64,000 nt of DNA, taken from assembly GCA_964035575.1 (NCBI GenBank), contig OZ037922.1, positions 248,001 to 312,000 of the forward strand, given 5' to 3'. Positions 11,801 to 21,287 of this stretch are shown here, one piece after another. The DNA is from Rhynchopus sp. YZ270_cl-10. Lineage: Eukaryota; Euglenozoa; Diplonemea; Diplonemida; Diplonemidae. The notes below the pieces were generated by a model that saw only the letters and a list, made by a program, of their open reading frames with translations, was not told the DNA's origin and ran no database searches. The number at the start of each line of letters is the position of its first letter. Position 1 is the stretch's first letter. Both the position numbers and the translations under genes were made by a program.

Positions 11801-12150
11801 CCCGCGTCTGTGCTGTTCCAGTAACCATCAGTTTTGAACGACACGTGGAGCGGGCCCACCAGCGCAATTCCGACACCCACCCAATTTGAGAGATAGGTGA
11901 GTGTACGGTTTTGACCCCCTGCCGCCGTGGTCCTGTACTCCATTCTGTACGGGTAGCCTCGCGAATAGGCGGAGAAGTGCGTCATTGTGACCACAACTGC
12001 CTCCTCACACACGATGTTCCAGCACGCAGTGTTGCGCTCCTCGTCATTGACATATGTCGCGTTCCCGACAGCGTCGGTCAGGTCTTCGCAGATGGCAGCC
12101 ACGCTCCCACACAGCAGCACCACCAGGCCTGTGCGCAATATATTATGCAT
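8824..12150 (-). CDS. Secreted protein: six CUB-like domains plus C-terminal WD40 propeller
   Basis: The 1108-residue product begins with the same 19-residue signal peptide as its neighbours. Six CUB-like domains follow in the order gamma, alpha, beta, gamma, alpha, beta, separated by TP-rich linkers. A PPP/QQQQ linker near residue 790 leads into about 310 residues of WD40-type repeats, with LLSVAFSGDGRRVATG, VHDIAFSTDNN, LSRLDFSPDGTRLATVSHDG and a final VVWKL as clear blade strands. There are about seven blades, enough for one closed propeller. No membrane segment follows, so the whole protein should be exported. WD40 propellers are usually intracellular, so this fusion is unusual. The first gamma domain is the most diverged; the others are almost identical to copies in the neighbouring gene, which suggests gene conversion or recent duplication. 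The function is unknown; adhesion or ligand binding at the surface is inferred. Confidence 0.8.
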   Translation of the reverse strand: MHNILRTGLVVLLCGSVAAICEDLTDAVGNATYVNDEERNTACWNIVCEEAVVVTMTHFSAYSRGYPYRMEYRTTAAGGQNRTLTYLSNWVGVGIALVGPLHVSFKTDGYWNSTDAGSQMSFEYRCAWQTETPPTLAPATLIPAPVQQCQGLNSVNQSAGEVEYVNADNTHTECWTIECEETVVIRMTSFGSSFSSSNRVSPYSVDFRSLSTGKNHSFDRHFNNWVDVDMVLRGPVFVTFVTSAYPSASSARSYLTFDYVCTTAETPAPSTDAPFAPGVDCDVHTVLTDAGNVSYAGNDTYYVECWEIACEHDVVLSFTQIQLYASSVDVYSSGNASGNYTGFVFERSVQTGGVEVVVSGPALVQFRSTIYAGTVWSYVDFSYECRAPTPLPTDVPTPRPAPSTSTPTPAVICEDLTDAVGNVTYVNYEKRNTACWNIVCEEAVVVTMTHFSGNFPFSRDFPYTVDFRSTVAGGANRTLTSDVSRWVGVDISLAGPVRVTFDTYAYWNSTGASSQVSFEYRCAGQTEAPPATLIPAPVQQCQGLNSVNQSAGEVEYVNADNTHTECWTIECEETVVIRMTSFGSSFLSSNRVSPYSVDFRSLSTGKNHSFDRHFNNWKGTDMVLRGPVFVTFVTSAYPSASSARSYLTFDYVCTTAETPAPSTDAPFAPGVDCDVHTVLTDAGNVSYAGNDTYYVECWEIACEHDVVLSFTQIQLYASSVDVYSSGNASGNYTGFVFERSVQTGGVEVVVSGPALVQFRSTIYAGTVWSYVDFSYECRAPTPPPQQQQCLGDTVPQRCGRGTSRACAFEVRHPARLLSVAFSGDGRRVATGAMDSVVRVFDARTGVQVSQLGCADFKVHDIAFSTDNNLVALAGDGGRVVVCNAATGVLEATLMDMSASGSTPVHRVEFTRDGRYAVSGGGSDSRTRIFDLLSSDMTNASSVLDHHARDVAFSVDGAHLATVRGTEVDEVTSVWTLDGTSAVELPSVGARVTALSFSSFGGNALLRGMSDGTILVSHLPGDSIGDGSAVDGVSLSMFSGSVRDSKFSRDGKKIAAVGEGDVMVWSHDGSVLHELLGHSQAVLSRLDFSPDGTRLATVSHDGTLVVWKL

Positions 12151-12238
12151 TGTTTGTAGAATACCTGTGTGGTGTGTGGGATGATGTTAGGTAGGCTGCA
12201 AGGTGCACGTGGCACACGTAGCGGAAGCATGACGATGC
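12151..12238 (-). promoter_or_regulatory. Conserved 5' flank of the CUB-like genes, copy 2
   Basis: Matches 5882-5970 base for base over most of its length, then diverges where that copy has GGTTTGGGG and this one GATGCAGAGG. Confidence 0.45.
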
Positions 12239-12639
12239 AGAGGGTGCCGTCCCCACCGGAGGCCCCGCGTTTATCGAACGGTTGTTACGCGACTTTCCTC
12301 CTTCTCTTTCGACAGGACTATGTTTTCGTCCATCCAACTGCCGTGAGGTGATCCGAAACAGCTCAATTGTATCCCAGCTCAATTGTATCCCTCAGATTTG
12401 CTACAGAGATCGCCCCAAGGTGCACCGGCAACTCCGACGACTTTCGTTGACCCGATTCAAAAAGAACAAAAAAAACAAGGTCCTTGTCAGGGAAAGGGAT
12501 TGAGAGCTGTAGTACATAACAGAGAGCGGGCTACACAGCGAACCACTAGGGTTTTTGCGCAAGAAGGTCATTTGAGAGAACAATGTGGTTCAGTGCAACA
12601 AGTACAAAAATAAAGTTGCAAAATACCAAATACATACAG

Positions 12640-12812
12640 TGACTGTGTTACCCCGGTAACAACTAACGGTACCAGGTTATTTCATAGCCAAGTTGAATAT
12701 GAAACCACGTTGCTACATGCTTGTTACCACCTGGAAAACACATGTTACCAAAGTAACATGATACCACACATCTTACCCTCGCTTGTCACCGGGGTAACCG
12801 GGCCACCGCGTA
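12640..12812. mobile_element. Miniature TIR element absent from the sister spacers
   Basis: The sister spacers run directly from AAAATACCAAAT or similar into AAGTTAAAACGTAACTGAG, while this copy has about 170 extra bases between them. The insert has inverted ends GTTACCCCGGT (12647) and ACCGGGGTAAC (to 12798) and several internal GTTACC/GGTAAC pairs. This fits a MITE. No coding capacity; the exact ends and target duplication are unclear. Confidence 0.5.
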
Positions 12813-12901
12813 GGTTTAAACGTATCTGAGGGGGTTAGGGGATCTTTCTTTTTTCCCTTAAACTCATATCAGATGTGGGTACATGGGGAAACTCTTTTTT
12901 T

Positions 12902-12947
12902 GAAAACTTGTTGTATTGGTGTAGCCACCCTACAGTGTGTTTCAATA
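12902..12947 (-). repeat. Module A copy
   Basis: GAAAACTTGTTGTATTGGTG followed by TAGCCACCCTACAGTGTG; the 3' end is eroded (no CTCCACTATA). Confidence 0.55.
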
Positions 12948-13022
12948 TTTTTTTTGTTTCTGGAAGGCAAAGGCAGTCAGAATGGATGGCCTACCCAGGT
13001 TTCCTTCCACCCCTTTTTTTCT

Positions 13023-13073
13023 GAAAAGTTGGCAGTATTAGTGCAGACACCCGAGGATGAGCTCTACTATACG
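13023..13073 (-). repeat. Module A copy
   Basis: ACACCCGAGGATGAGCTC variant, with CTCTACTATA in place of CTCCACTATA. Confidence 0.65.
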
Positions 13074-13404
13074 TTCTTTCCTTCTTTCATGGAGCCTGCA
13101 GGGCTCTGCATTGCGCAGAGGCATTGGCTGTAATAAGTTCACTCAAAAGCAAGAAGAAGAAAAAAAGAAAAATGTTCATAAAAAATGGAAAAACAAAAAC
13201 CCCAAAGACGAAAGGGCGTTGTCTGCAGGATGAGGGTGGCCTTACGTCTCCGTCATCTGTGGAAAGAACAAAACAAAAATAAAAAACCAATTTTGGTGAC
13301 CCGAAAATTAGGACCCTTTTGGTCCATTCTTGGGATATGGTCCATTTTACATCATGGTACATAGGTAAGTAAAAACAAGAGAGTGACAACAGGATATAGA
13401 CGTC

Positions 13405-13590
13405 AAAGCAACGTTTGAAAGGGTGTGGGATAACGCTGAAGAACCCACTAGGCCGCACAGAACACTCTCCATGGGGGAGCAACACGTAAGTCACCTCATC
13501 GGAACCTGGAGGATGTGATGCTGGTGAGGGCCAGTTTGTTCGCGTGTCCTACCCTCTGCACAAATGCATCAAATAAGCAGCTTCGCATGA
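13405..13590. other. Conserved 190-bp spacer block, copy 3
   Basis: Near-identical to 3051-3240, then diverges after GCTTCGCATGAC where the other two copies continue AAAAAGTTGTG. This places the left-right limits of the conserved block. Confidence 0.55.
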
Positions 13591-13806
13591 CCCTGTCGCC
13601 GTGAGTATATAAAAAGAAATAGTTGCGATAATGCAAAGACGTTAGACACATGCTCCATATTTTGTGCATCAAAAATATAAAGGGAAATAAATATATACTG
13701 CGATGGAGAGCTCCACTACTGGAACACACAGTTTTCGTCAACTAAATAACAAAACAAAAAATAAAACAAAAAAAAGGGGGGGGCATGGCAACGTGCCCAT
13801 TTACAT

Positions 13807-15628
13807 TCACAGCTTCCACACCACAAGGGTGCCATCATGACTCACAGTTGCCAGACGCGTGCCATCGGGGGAGAAGTCCAGGCGTGACAGGACAGCCCTC
13901 GAGTGTCCCAACAGCTCGTGCAGCACAGACCCGTCGTGTGACCACACCATCACGTCCCCCTCGCCCACAGCAGCAATCTTCTGCCCGTCACGTGAGAACT
14001 TGCTGTCGCGCACGGACCCCGACAGCATGCTCAGAGACACACCGTCCACAGCACTGCCGTCACCAATCGAGTCCCCGGGCAGGTGCGACACAAGGATCCT
14101 CCCGTCGCTCATCCCGCGCAGGAGCGCGTTCCCACCAAAGGACGAGAAGGACAGTGCCGTCACACGTGCACCCACAGAGGGCAGCTCAACAGCAGACGTC
14201 CCGTCCAGTGTCCACACACTCGTTACCTCGTCCACCTCAGTGCCACGCACTGTCGCAAGGTGTGCACCGTCCACAGAGAACGCCACATCGCGTGCATGGT
14301 GGTCGAGTACAGACGACGCGTTCGTCATGTCCGAAGAGAGAAGGTCGAAGATACGTGTGCGGCTGTCACTTCCACCTCCACTCACCGCGTAGCGCCCGTC
14401 CCTCGTGAACTCCACGCGGTGCACAGGTGTGCTCCCTGACGCAGACATGTCCATCAGGGTTGCCTCCAGCACACCCGTCGCAGCGTTGCACACAACCACA
14501 CGCCCGCCATCCCCAGCAAGCGCCACCAGGTTGTTGTCTGTCGAGAACGCAATGTCGTGCACCTTGAAGTCAGCACATCCCAGCTGCGACACCTGCACAC
14601 CTGTGCGTGCGTCAAACACACGCACAACACTATCCATCGCTCCTGTCGCCACACGACGCCCGTCACCCGAGAACGCCACCGACAGCAGACGTGCAGGGTG
14701 TCTCACCTCAAATGCACACGCACGCGACGTCCCCTGCCCGCAACGCTGCGGCACTGTGTCTTCCAGGCTGCTGCTGTGGCGGCGGTGTAGGTGCTCTGCA
14801 CTCGTAGCTGAAATCCACATACGACCACACAGTACCTGCGTAAATAGTGCTTCTGAACTGCACCAAGGCAGGGCCACTCACGACAACTTCGACACCACCA
14901 GTCTGGACACTCCTCTCAAACACGAAACCAGTGTCATTCCCAGACGCGTTCCCTGAGCTGTACACGTCAACAGAGGAGGCGTACAGTTGGATCTGCGTGA
15001 ACGAAAGCACCACATCGTGCTCACACGCAATCTCCCAGCACTCCACGTAGTAGGTGTCGTTGCCCGCATAGCTCACGTTCCCAGCATCAGTCAGAACGGT
15101 GTGCACGTCGCAGTCGACACCTGGTGCAAACGGGGCATCTGTGGACGGCGCTGGTGTCTCGGCAGTCGTGCACACATAGTCAAACGTAAGGTACGATCTG
15201 GCTGAGCTGGCACTCGGGTAGGCTGATGTAACGAACGTCACAAAGACAGGGCCACGCAACACCATGTCGACATCCACCCAGTTGTTGAAGTGACGGTCGA
15301 ATGAGTGGTTCTTACCTGTCGACAAGCTGCGGAAATCCACTGAGTAGGGGGTGACTCTGTTGGAGCTCAAGAAGGAGCTTCCAAAGGACGTCATCCTGAT
15401 CACAACTGTCTCCTCGCACTCAATGGTCCAGCACTCTGTGTGGGTGTTGTCAGCGTTGACGTACTCCACCTCCCCAGCACTCTGGTTCACGCTGTTCAGT
15501 CCCTGACACTGCTGCACTGGGGCTGGAATAAGTGTGGCTGGTGCAAGTGTGGACGGCGCTGGTGTGGGCGTGGCAGCCACGCTCCCACACAGCAGCACCA
15601 CCAGGCCTGTGCGCAATATATTATGCAT
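13807..15628 (-). pseudogene. CUB-like/WD40 paralogue with a frameshift
   Basis: Two overlapping frames. From the ATG at 15628 a signal peptide is followed by one alpha and one beta CUB-like domain; this frame stops at 14708 after a PPPQQQ linker. The WD40 region lies in another frame, from about 14780 down to the stop at 13807, and is almost identical to that of the gene at 8824-12150. Against that gene, the CAG tract at the junction is five bases shorter here, which shifts the frame. Either the gene now makes a short secreted CUB-like protein, or it is a recent pseudogene, or the base count is an assembly error. The WD40 part shows no other stop, so any loss is recent. Confidence 0.65.
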
Positions 15629-15716
15629 TGTTTGTAGAATACCTGTGTGGTGTGTGGGATGATGTTAGGTAGGCTGCAAGGTGCACGTGGCACACGTAGC
15701 GGAAGCATGACGGTTC
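15629..15716 (-). promoter_or_regulatory. Conserved 5' flank of the CUB-like genes, copy 3
   Basis: Third copy of the 88-bp flank; unlike copies 1 and 2 it is followed by unrelated sequence, marking the right end of the tandem array. Confidence 0.45.
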
Positions 15717-16220
15717 AGAGGGTGGAGCACACACAGAGGAGGGGTGAGAGGTGACACAAACGCAAAAGGTGTGGGTCAGGAATGGGGCCGATTGTTGCTT
15801 TCTTACTTTCTTTTTGCTACGCGTTGCTGTGTAGAAGACACGGAAACACTAACAAATGTGGAAAAAAAATGGGAGAGAAACAACACCAAGTGTAGGCTTT
15901 TGGCATAGCTGTGGTTTTAAATAATCTGAAAACGGCCAAAAAATGGTGTTTTTGTTTTCGTGCACATTTTGTATTTCAAGCAAAATTTCGACTAAAAGAG
16001 AGAAAAATCGAGGCGTGCAGCAGGCACACACAAGCACGCCACCTGTACTGATGACGAAACCCTCAACAAAAATAAAGCTCCCGAGGGCCCAAATAACGAA
16101 AAAAGTGGTCAGATGATGCCTAAGTAAGGCTTTATGTCACCTACGAGTAAACTACTAACTAACAAGATTGGCAAAACAAAACGTAACGAGCAAAGAAATA
16201 AATTCACAAATAATATTTTT
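15717..16220. other. Unannotated spacer
   Basis: AT-rich, no coherent reading frame and no repeat family recognised. Confidence 0.5.
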
Positions 16221-17828
16221 TTAACCCTATAAGAGCCAAGAGCCACTTTAATGGCTTTCGAAATGACGCCATGATTTTAGACAGGTTCAACTCATTTTCG
16301 TAAAAACATTTTTTTTATGTGGAAAAAATTTGCACCGATCTTTCAAAAGAAGCAAGAGTCGAAAACTTTTGTGCATCTGATATTAGTTTCGGTGCTGGGG
16401 GCTGGGGTGCTACTTTCACCAAAAGTGACGTTTTTTCACCCACACCCCAAATATGTACCTTTCGCGATACCCAATGCCTACAAGCCCTTAGTCGGGTTCT
16501 ACCCATTTTTGTGAACACATATTTTTATATATTTCGAAAGATTTTTCGCCGATCTTTCAAAATAAGCAAGAATCGAAAACTTTTATGCATCGGATATTAC
16601 TTTCGATGCTGGGGGGAGGCGGGGTGGGGGTGTGGGCACCCCTGTGACCCCCCCACATTCTAAAATCTGTAGGACAACGTGCTCTGACATAGGGTCTACT
16701 CATTTTCGTAAAAACACTTTTTTTATGTGGAAAGAATTTGCACCGATCTTTCAAAAGAAGCAAGAATCGAAAACTTTTATGCATCGGATAATACTTTCGA
16801 TGCTGGGGGAGTCGTGCCACTTTTCAAAGCCCTTTGGACGAGCACCCCCTATTCTGGTTCCTCAATGACACCCCATGCTCTGTATGAGGTTCTACTCGTT
16901 TTCGTTAAAATATTTTTATATATTTCAAAGATTTTGACACGAATCTTTCAAAAGAAACAAAAATCGAAAACTTTTACGCATCTGATTGCACTTTGGATCT
17001 GTGGACTGCTACCCACCCAAGAGGCACCCTTTCGACCCGAAGGACATGGTTATGGCTAAGGGTCATTATGATCTGATAATGGGTCTGCTTGTTTTCGTAA
17101 AAATCCTTTAGTTTATGGGGAAACTATTTGACTCAAATCTTTTAAAATAAGCAAAAATCGAAAACCTTTGTGCATCTGTTTGCCATTTGGATGCTGGGGC
17201 GAGTTGCCACCAAAACCACAAAAACACCCCACACACACGACCTATGCAGAGCACACAGTAAGCCGAATTTTCACTGTTTTTTTCGTATTTCGGGGTGCTT
17301 TTTTCATGGATTTTCGGGTCACAGGGTCGTTCCGACCCATTCTGGGGGCTTTCGACCTCAGGAGATGCCCAAATTGTGAAAAATCGCCCCTTTTTTACGT
17401 TTTTAGCCATGTTTCAGTGTAAATCGTTAAGGAAATCAGTTTTAGACATGGCTGCTAACAGAGCTGCACTCATATAAGTTGGGTTCTACTAGGACTTTTT
17501 GCTCGATTTTTTTTTCTTTGAAAAGATTTTGTGATCAATCTTTCAAATAACGCCATTTTCGGACAGAAATAATTTACGTGTTTTTCCTCGGCCTGCCGAA
17601 TTAGTAAAAACCCAAAAAGTGGATTTTATGCTCACCTCATTTTGGGGATAACATTTTTTTTCGAGAAAAAACTTAAAAAAATGGAATTGAAAGCCGTGTT
17701 CAAAATCTTTCAATTGCGGCCAGGTACGATTAAAAATTTGCATCTGGGGTCCCTTTACCGGTTGGAGAGCCCCAAAAACCAAAACTCAAAAGTGGCTTGA
17801 AAATATGGCTTGGCTCTTATAGGGTTAA
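16221..17828. mobile_element. piggyBac-like non-autonomous DNA transposon
   Basis: TTAA target duplications at 16221-16224 and 17825-17828 enclose perfect inverted ends CCCTATAAGAGCCAAG (16225-16240) and its complement (17809-17824). TTAA plus CCC-starting ends is the hallmark of the piggyBac superfamily. The flanking T7 and A7 runs extend the symmetry to 25 bp. The interior has no transposase; it is filled by about six degenerate units of roughly 200 bp, each starting near a TTTTCGTAAAAA motif (about 16295, 16503, 16700, 16890, 17090, 17490) and containing a GATCTTTCAAAA and a CGAAAACTTTT motif. The intact ends suggest it could be mobilised by an enzyme encoded elsewhere. Confidence 0.85.
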
Positions 17829-17920
17829 AAAAAGCGCCCCCTTTTTTGCGAGGAATTGAAACCCTAAACCTCCCCCCACAGACCCTGTTTGTCTCCCCGA
17901 AGCAGTAGCAAATCGTTAGC

Positions 17921-18085
17921 AAAACTCTGACAGGTAAGTAAGGGGAAAAAATCATTTTTCGTCGAGAGCTCAATTACCCTGTTGGGGCGATTGGCGACCG
18001 TATCGGAGGAACTACGCTTGCAGGTGCAAATAAATATCATCTTCCCACTCTACCCGAATAAAGGGGTTGAGATGCTTTATTGACA
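17921..18085. repeat. Dispersed repeat H, copy 2
   Basis: Second copy of the repeat at 3689-3853, about 80 percent alike by eye, ending CCGAATAAAGGGGTTG and ATGCTTTATTGA. Confidence 0.6.
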
Positions 18086-18119
18086 GCTATCAAAAACTCA
18101 CAAAAAAAAAGCAGAGGTG

Positions 18120-18231
18120 AAATACAACGCCCTCTCGTGAACAGTGTACCTTGGTACATGACCGGCTGTACCGAGGTGGACACCCAAACCATGCAGTTCT
18201 ACAATCCATTTCGTGGTTTACATCTGATATA
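18120..18231 (-). repeat. Module F copy, near full length
   Basis: Almost the same as 7605-7720, with GGCTGTACCGAGGTGG in place of GGTGCATCGGGGTGG in the middle block. Confidence 0.65.
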
Positions 18232-18273
18232 AAAAAAGATCGGGTCTTTGTTTGTGCGCTCAAGCGGGCGAAA

Positions 18274-18309
<36 letters not shown>

Positions 18310-18507
18310 AAAAAGAGTAAAAACTGCATTGTATTTGATAACGAATAGGGGTAATTCTTGCGCAGAATATGGCCCCAAGGTGTTGGTGTGAATCAAAGTG
18401 AATCAAACGTATCACAAAAAACGTGCGTTTTTTTTTATTTCCGTTTTTTGCTTCCCAAAGCACCGCCTCAAATCTTAGTACTGAAAACGAAAAGATGTTG
18501 GTATAAA

Positions 18508-19247
18508 CAGGGCGTTCGCCCCGGGGCGAAAAATATTTTTTTTCGTTAAAAATTTTTTTTCCTGAAAAAATGACGTTTTATTTCGCCCCAGGGCTTCGCC
18601 CCACCGGGGCGAAACCCTGTATAAATAAATAAATAAATAAATAAAGGGGGAAAAAAAGAGAGAGAGAGAGAGAGATTTCTCCCCACCACCCTGTAGACCC
18701 CTCCGGGGGTCGCAGAGGGGTGTCCACTGTACTCAAAATCATCCGTAAACCCGCCTGCCGTGAGAGGAAGTTTCCCCAGCACTCCCGCTCGCTCCTCAAT
18801 CCTGCAGTCTGCTGAAGGTGTACCGTACCCCCTGTTATAGAAGGTGTCACTGCTCGTGTCAACTCTATCTTCAATGGCAGAGAGTTGAAAATAATCAAAA
18901 TAAGGATGAAGTCTCATATGACGGATGCCTCTCTCTTGTACATCTGCTTGATTAAACAACACAAAGAGACCCTCAGTGAGGGGGGATTGATGAAATTCTT
19001 CATCGTTTTGCTGGTTTTAGTATCAGGAAAGTTCAGCTGTAATATCACTTGTGCTGGGGAAGGGATCACGCGCAAATCGCAATTTTTTTTTGACCATTCA
19101 GTACCAGGGATTCACCCACGAACTAACTTCTCTCCGGCGGGAAAATTTTTTTGACCTATTTTAAGCACTAGTAAAAAAACGAAAATTTCGGGGTTTTTGG
19201 CATTTCGCCACGATCAGGAAAAAACGATGGCGATAGCGAACGCCCTG
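18508..19247. mobile_element. hAT-like non-autonomous DNA transposon
   Basis: The 740-bp element starts CAGGGCGTTCGC and ends with the complement GCGAACGCCCTG. It is flanked by a perfect 8-bp duplication GGTATAAA at 18500-18507 and 19248-19255. CAGGG ends with 8-bp duplications are typical of hAT. No transposase frame is present. An inner palindrome at about 18588-18625 (CAGGGCTTCGCCCC ... GGGGCGAAACCCTG) and a TAAA microsatellite suggest an older end or nested insertion. A sequence like the empty site, GTCGGTATAAACAAGAA, is at about 52211. Confidence 0.85.
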
Positions 19248-19400
19248 GGTATAAACAAGAAAAAAAAGGGAGGCCTGCCTTTTTCGGGCGGACCCCACCA
19301 TGCGATGGTCACTTTATTACAATCCACTTTTTTGGGGCATTCTTAGTCGTCCTCAGTTTTGTTTTATTTTTATTTTTGCTTCTACATGCATTTTGACCAC

Positions 19401-21061
19401 TTACTCAAAGGGCGTCTGCGCTTCGTCCACTTCGAAGGTGAGGTTTGTTGTGGTGCGGGAGGAGCGCGTAATGAGGAAGCCGTCGAGCTCAGCGAGGTTC
19501 ACTTCTTCGAGCTTCTTACGCTTTGCTACGGAATGCCCCATGATGCCTGCGAGCGCAATCGCGAAGGCATTGATGTACGGCGTCTGGCCGACTATGAGCA
19601 CCAGGTCGTCGTCACTGTTGTTGCCCTGACGCAGCTGCTGCAGCGCTTGTTTGTTATCCGTCGCGAGCGACTCCGTCAGGCTGAACACACATTGTTGCGT
19701 ATACCGTACCACCGACGAACGCGCCGGTTTCCCCTGCACCTTGCACTCATACAACGTCTGCAAATCGCATTCATTCGTCCCAATCTGCGACAACGCCTCC
19801 TGCAGCACCTCGCAATGCTTCGTCGCAGCGACTCTACCGTTGTCCCGCACAATGCCGTACTGCGACATACACTCCAACGGTGTGATGCGCGAGCACCGCA
19901 GTGCTTTCCGGTCCGCTTTGTTGAATTCACTTCCGATCTGTAAATAAATATTTTTCCCCCAAAACAAACACATCTGGGACACTCTCTTTGCAGAGATGGG
20001 CCAGGGTGGAGGGGAGAGGAGGGGAGGGGAGGGGGCAGTGTTGGTTTAGTACAGTTTATCTGCATAAACCTGGCAAGACTGGAGGAAGGTTAGGTGGGGG
20101 GGGGCATACCATTAGCAGCTCCCGCGAGGTCTCAAGGCACCGTGCGGTGCTCGCGGAGTAGCAGGCAACGACGCGTTGGAGGTACTTCTCGTAGCGGGTG
20201 TCGCGTGCACGCTTGACCTGCGAGGTGCCGCGCAGGGTGAGGGGCGACTCGATGTTGCCGATGCGGTGCTCCTGCAGCACTTCCTCACGGTCCTGAGGTT
20301 TGGTGGTGGTGGTGGTGGTGGGGTGTCAGAAGAAATCCTCTTTTGAACGACGAATGTTGCCTTCACAAATGGGAGCGTGCAGCATACCACATCTTCTGGG
20401 GAAGGATAGTCCACAGGGCCCGGCTCTGCGTACGCACAGTTCAGAAGAAGGTAGGAGACCTTATGATGTCCGTCTCGGGGTTCGCCTGGCAGCAGATTCT
20501 GTGGTTGGGTTGTATTTTTGTTTTTTTGAAAAACTTCGTTATTAGATTAGTGTACGCCACCCTAGAGTGTACTCCACTGTGGTGATGCAAGGTCGTAGAA
20601 GGTAATTTCAGCCGGTGTTCATTCGCATATGAAGGCATGACGTGCACTCCGTGCGTACACACATCACAGCTTCGGGTTAGTATTATCAGCTTTTACGCTT
20701 ACCCCTAAAGGGATGTGACCCTAGATGGTATTTCACAATATTTGAAAACTTTGTTGTATTAGTGTAGCCACCCTACAGTGTGCTCCCACTATAACAGTGC
20801 ACAATATTTCTTTTTTTTTGGCTCAGAGCAGCGTAAATAGAGTAGTTCGTTTACTGGGTTCTGAAACCAGCAAAAAAAAGCACTCAAGCTATTCCCCTGG
20901 GTTGTACGGTCTACTATCCTTCGACATACCTGCTCAAATCGCACCTCCTTTGACTGATGCGCCTTGATGTCAGCTGAGCGCCGCATGCAAATGTACATGA
21001 GAGCACCAATGACAAGCGCCACAAGACATAGGATGATGGCAACCGGCAGTGCGGCTGCCAT
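19401..21061 (-). CDS. Membrane-anchored histidine-phosphatase-fold protein, probably catalytically dead
   Basis: Four exons fit together in phase 0: 20930-21061, 20388-20498, 20110-20292 and 19401-19937, giving 320 residues. All introns begin GTATG and end CAG. Residues 6-26 are a single hydrophobic helix (VAIILCLVALVIGAL core) followed by RR, so the rest is probably cytosolic. The remainder follows the histidine phosphatase (phosphoglycerate-mutase-like) order: a first beta strand VSYLLLNCAYAEP, then PLTLRGTSQ, then SASTARCLETSRE, and late LVLIVGQTPYINA. In active members the first strand ends in RHG and the late motif is GH; here they read LNC (63-65) and GQ (Q260). Only the middle Arg (R132) is kept. 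I infer a pseudo-enzyme with a binding role. Intron 1 contains two family A modules. The upstream start is the first ATG before the hydrophobic helix. Confidence 0.75.
20528..20580 (-). repeat. Module A copy inside an intron
   Basis: In intron 1 of the histidine-phosphatase-fold gene, ending about 30 bases before the CAG acceptor. Its sense-strand ACACTAATCTAATAAC could serve as branch point. Confidence 0.7.
20744..20794 (-). repeat. Second module A copy inside the same intron
   Basis: About 250 bases from the acceptor, so two copies occupy one 431-base intron. CCACCCTACAGTGTG centre. Confidence 0.7.
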
Positions 21062-21287
21062 CCCTTTTTTTTACCGTGTGTGTTGTGCTGTGGCTTTTGT
21101 GTGTTTTGTGTATTGCCCTGTTGCCCTATGTCGGTAGGTGTAGGTGTGGGGAGAGGACGCCAAAGGCATTTCACAGAAGGTGAAGGTACAAAAAAAAGGA
21201 GGAGGGGGAGGGCCTAAGGTGTGCTAACGGTAAGAGGTCCCGTTTTCGTTCGTTGTACATTGTTTCGTAGAAAACCCAAAAAACCCC

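Larger units (their letters stand above)
12239..13806. other. Intergenic spacer, copy 3 of the tandem family
   Basis: Shorter than spacers 1 and 2 but clearly homologous in patches (12420-12640, 12800-13140, 13405-13600). It differs by an inserted miniature element at about 12640-12812 and an additional family A module. No gene seen. Confidence 0.6.

Noticed and set aside
8796-14956. Long plus-strand frames opposite the WD40 and CUB-like genes
   Set aside because: They mirror the GC-rich minus-strand codons, have no domain, and repeat exactly where the minus-strand genes repeat.
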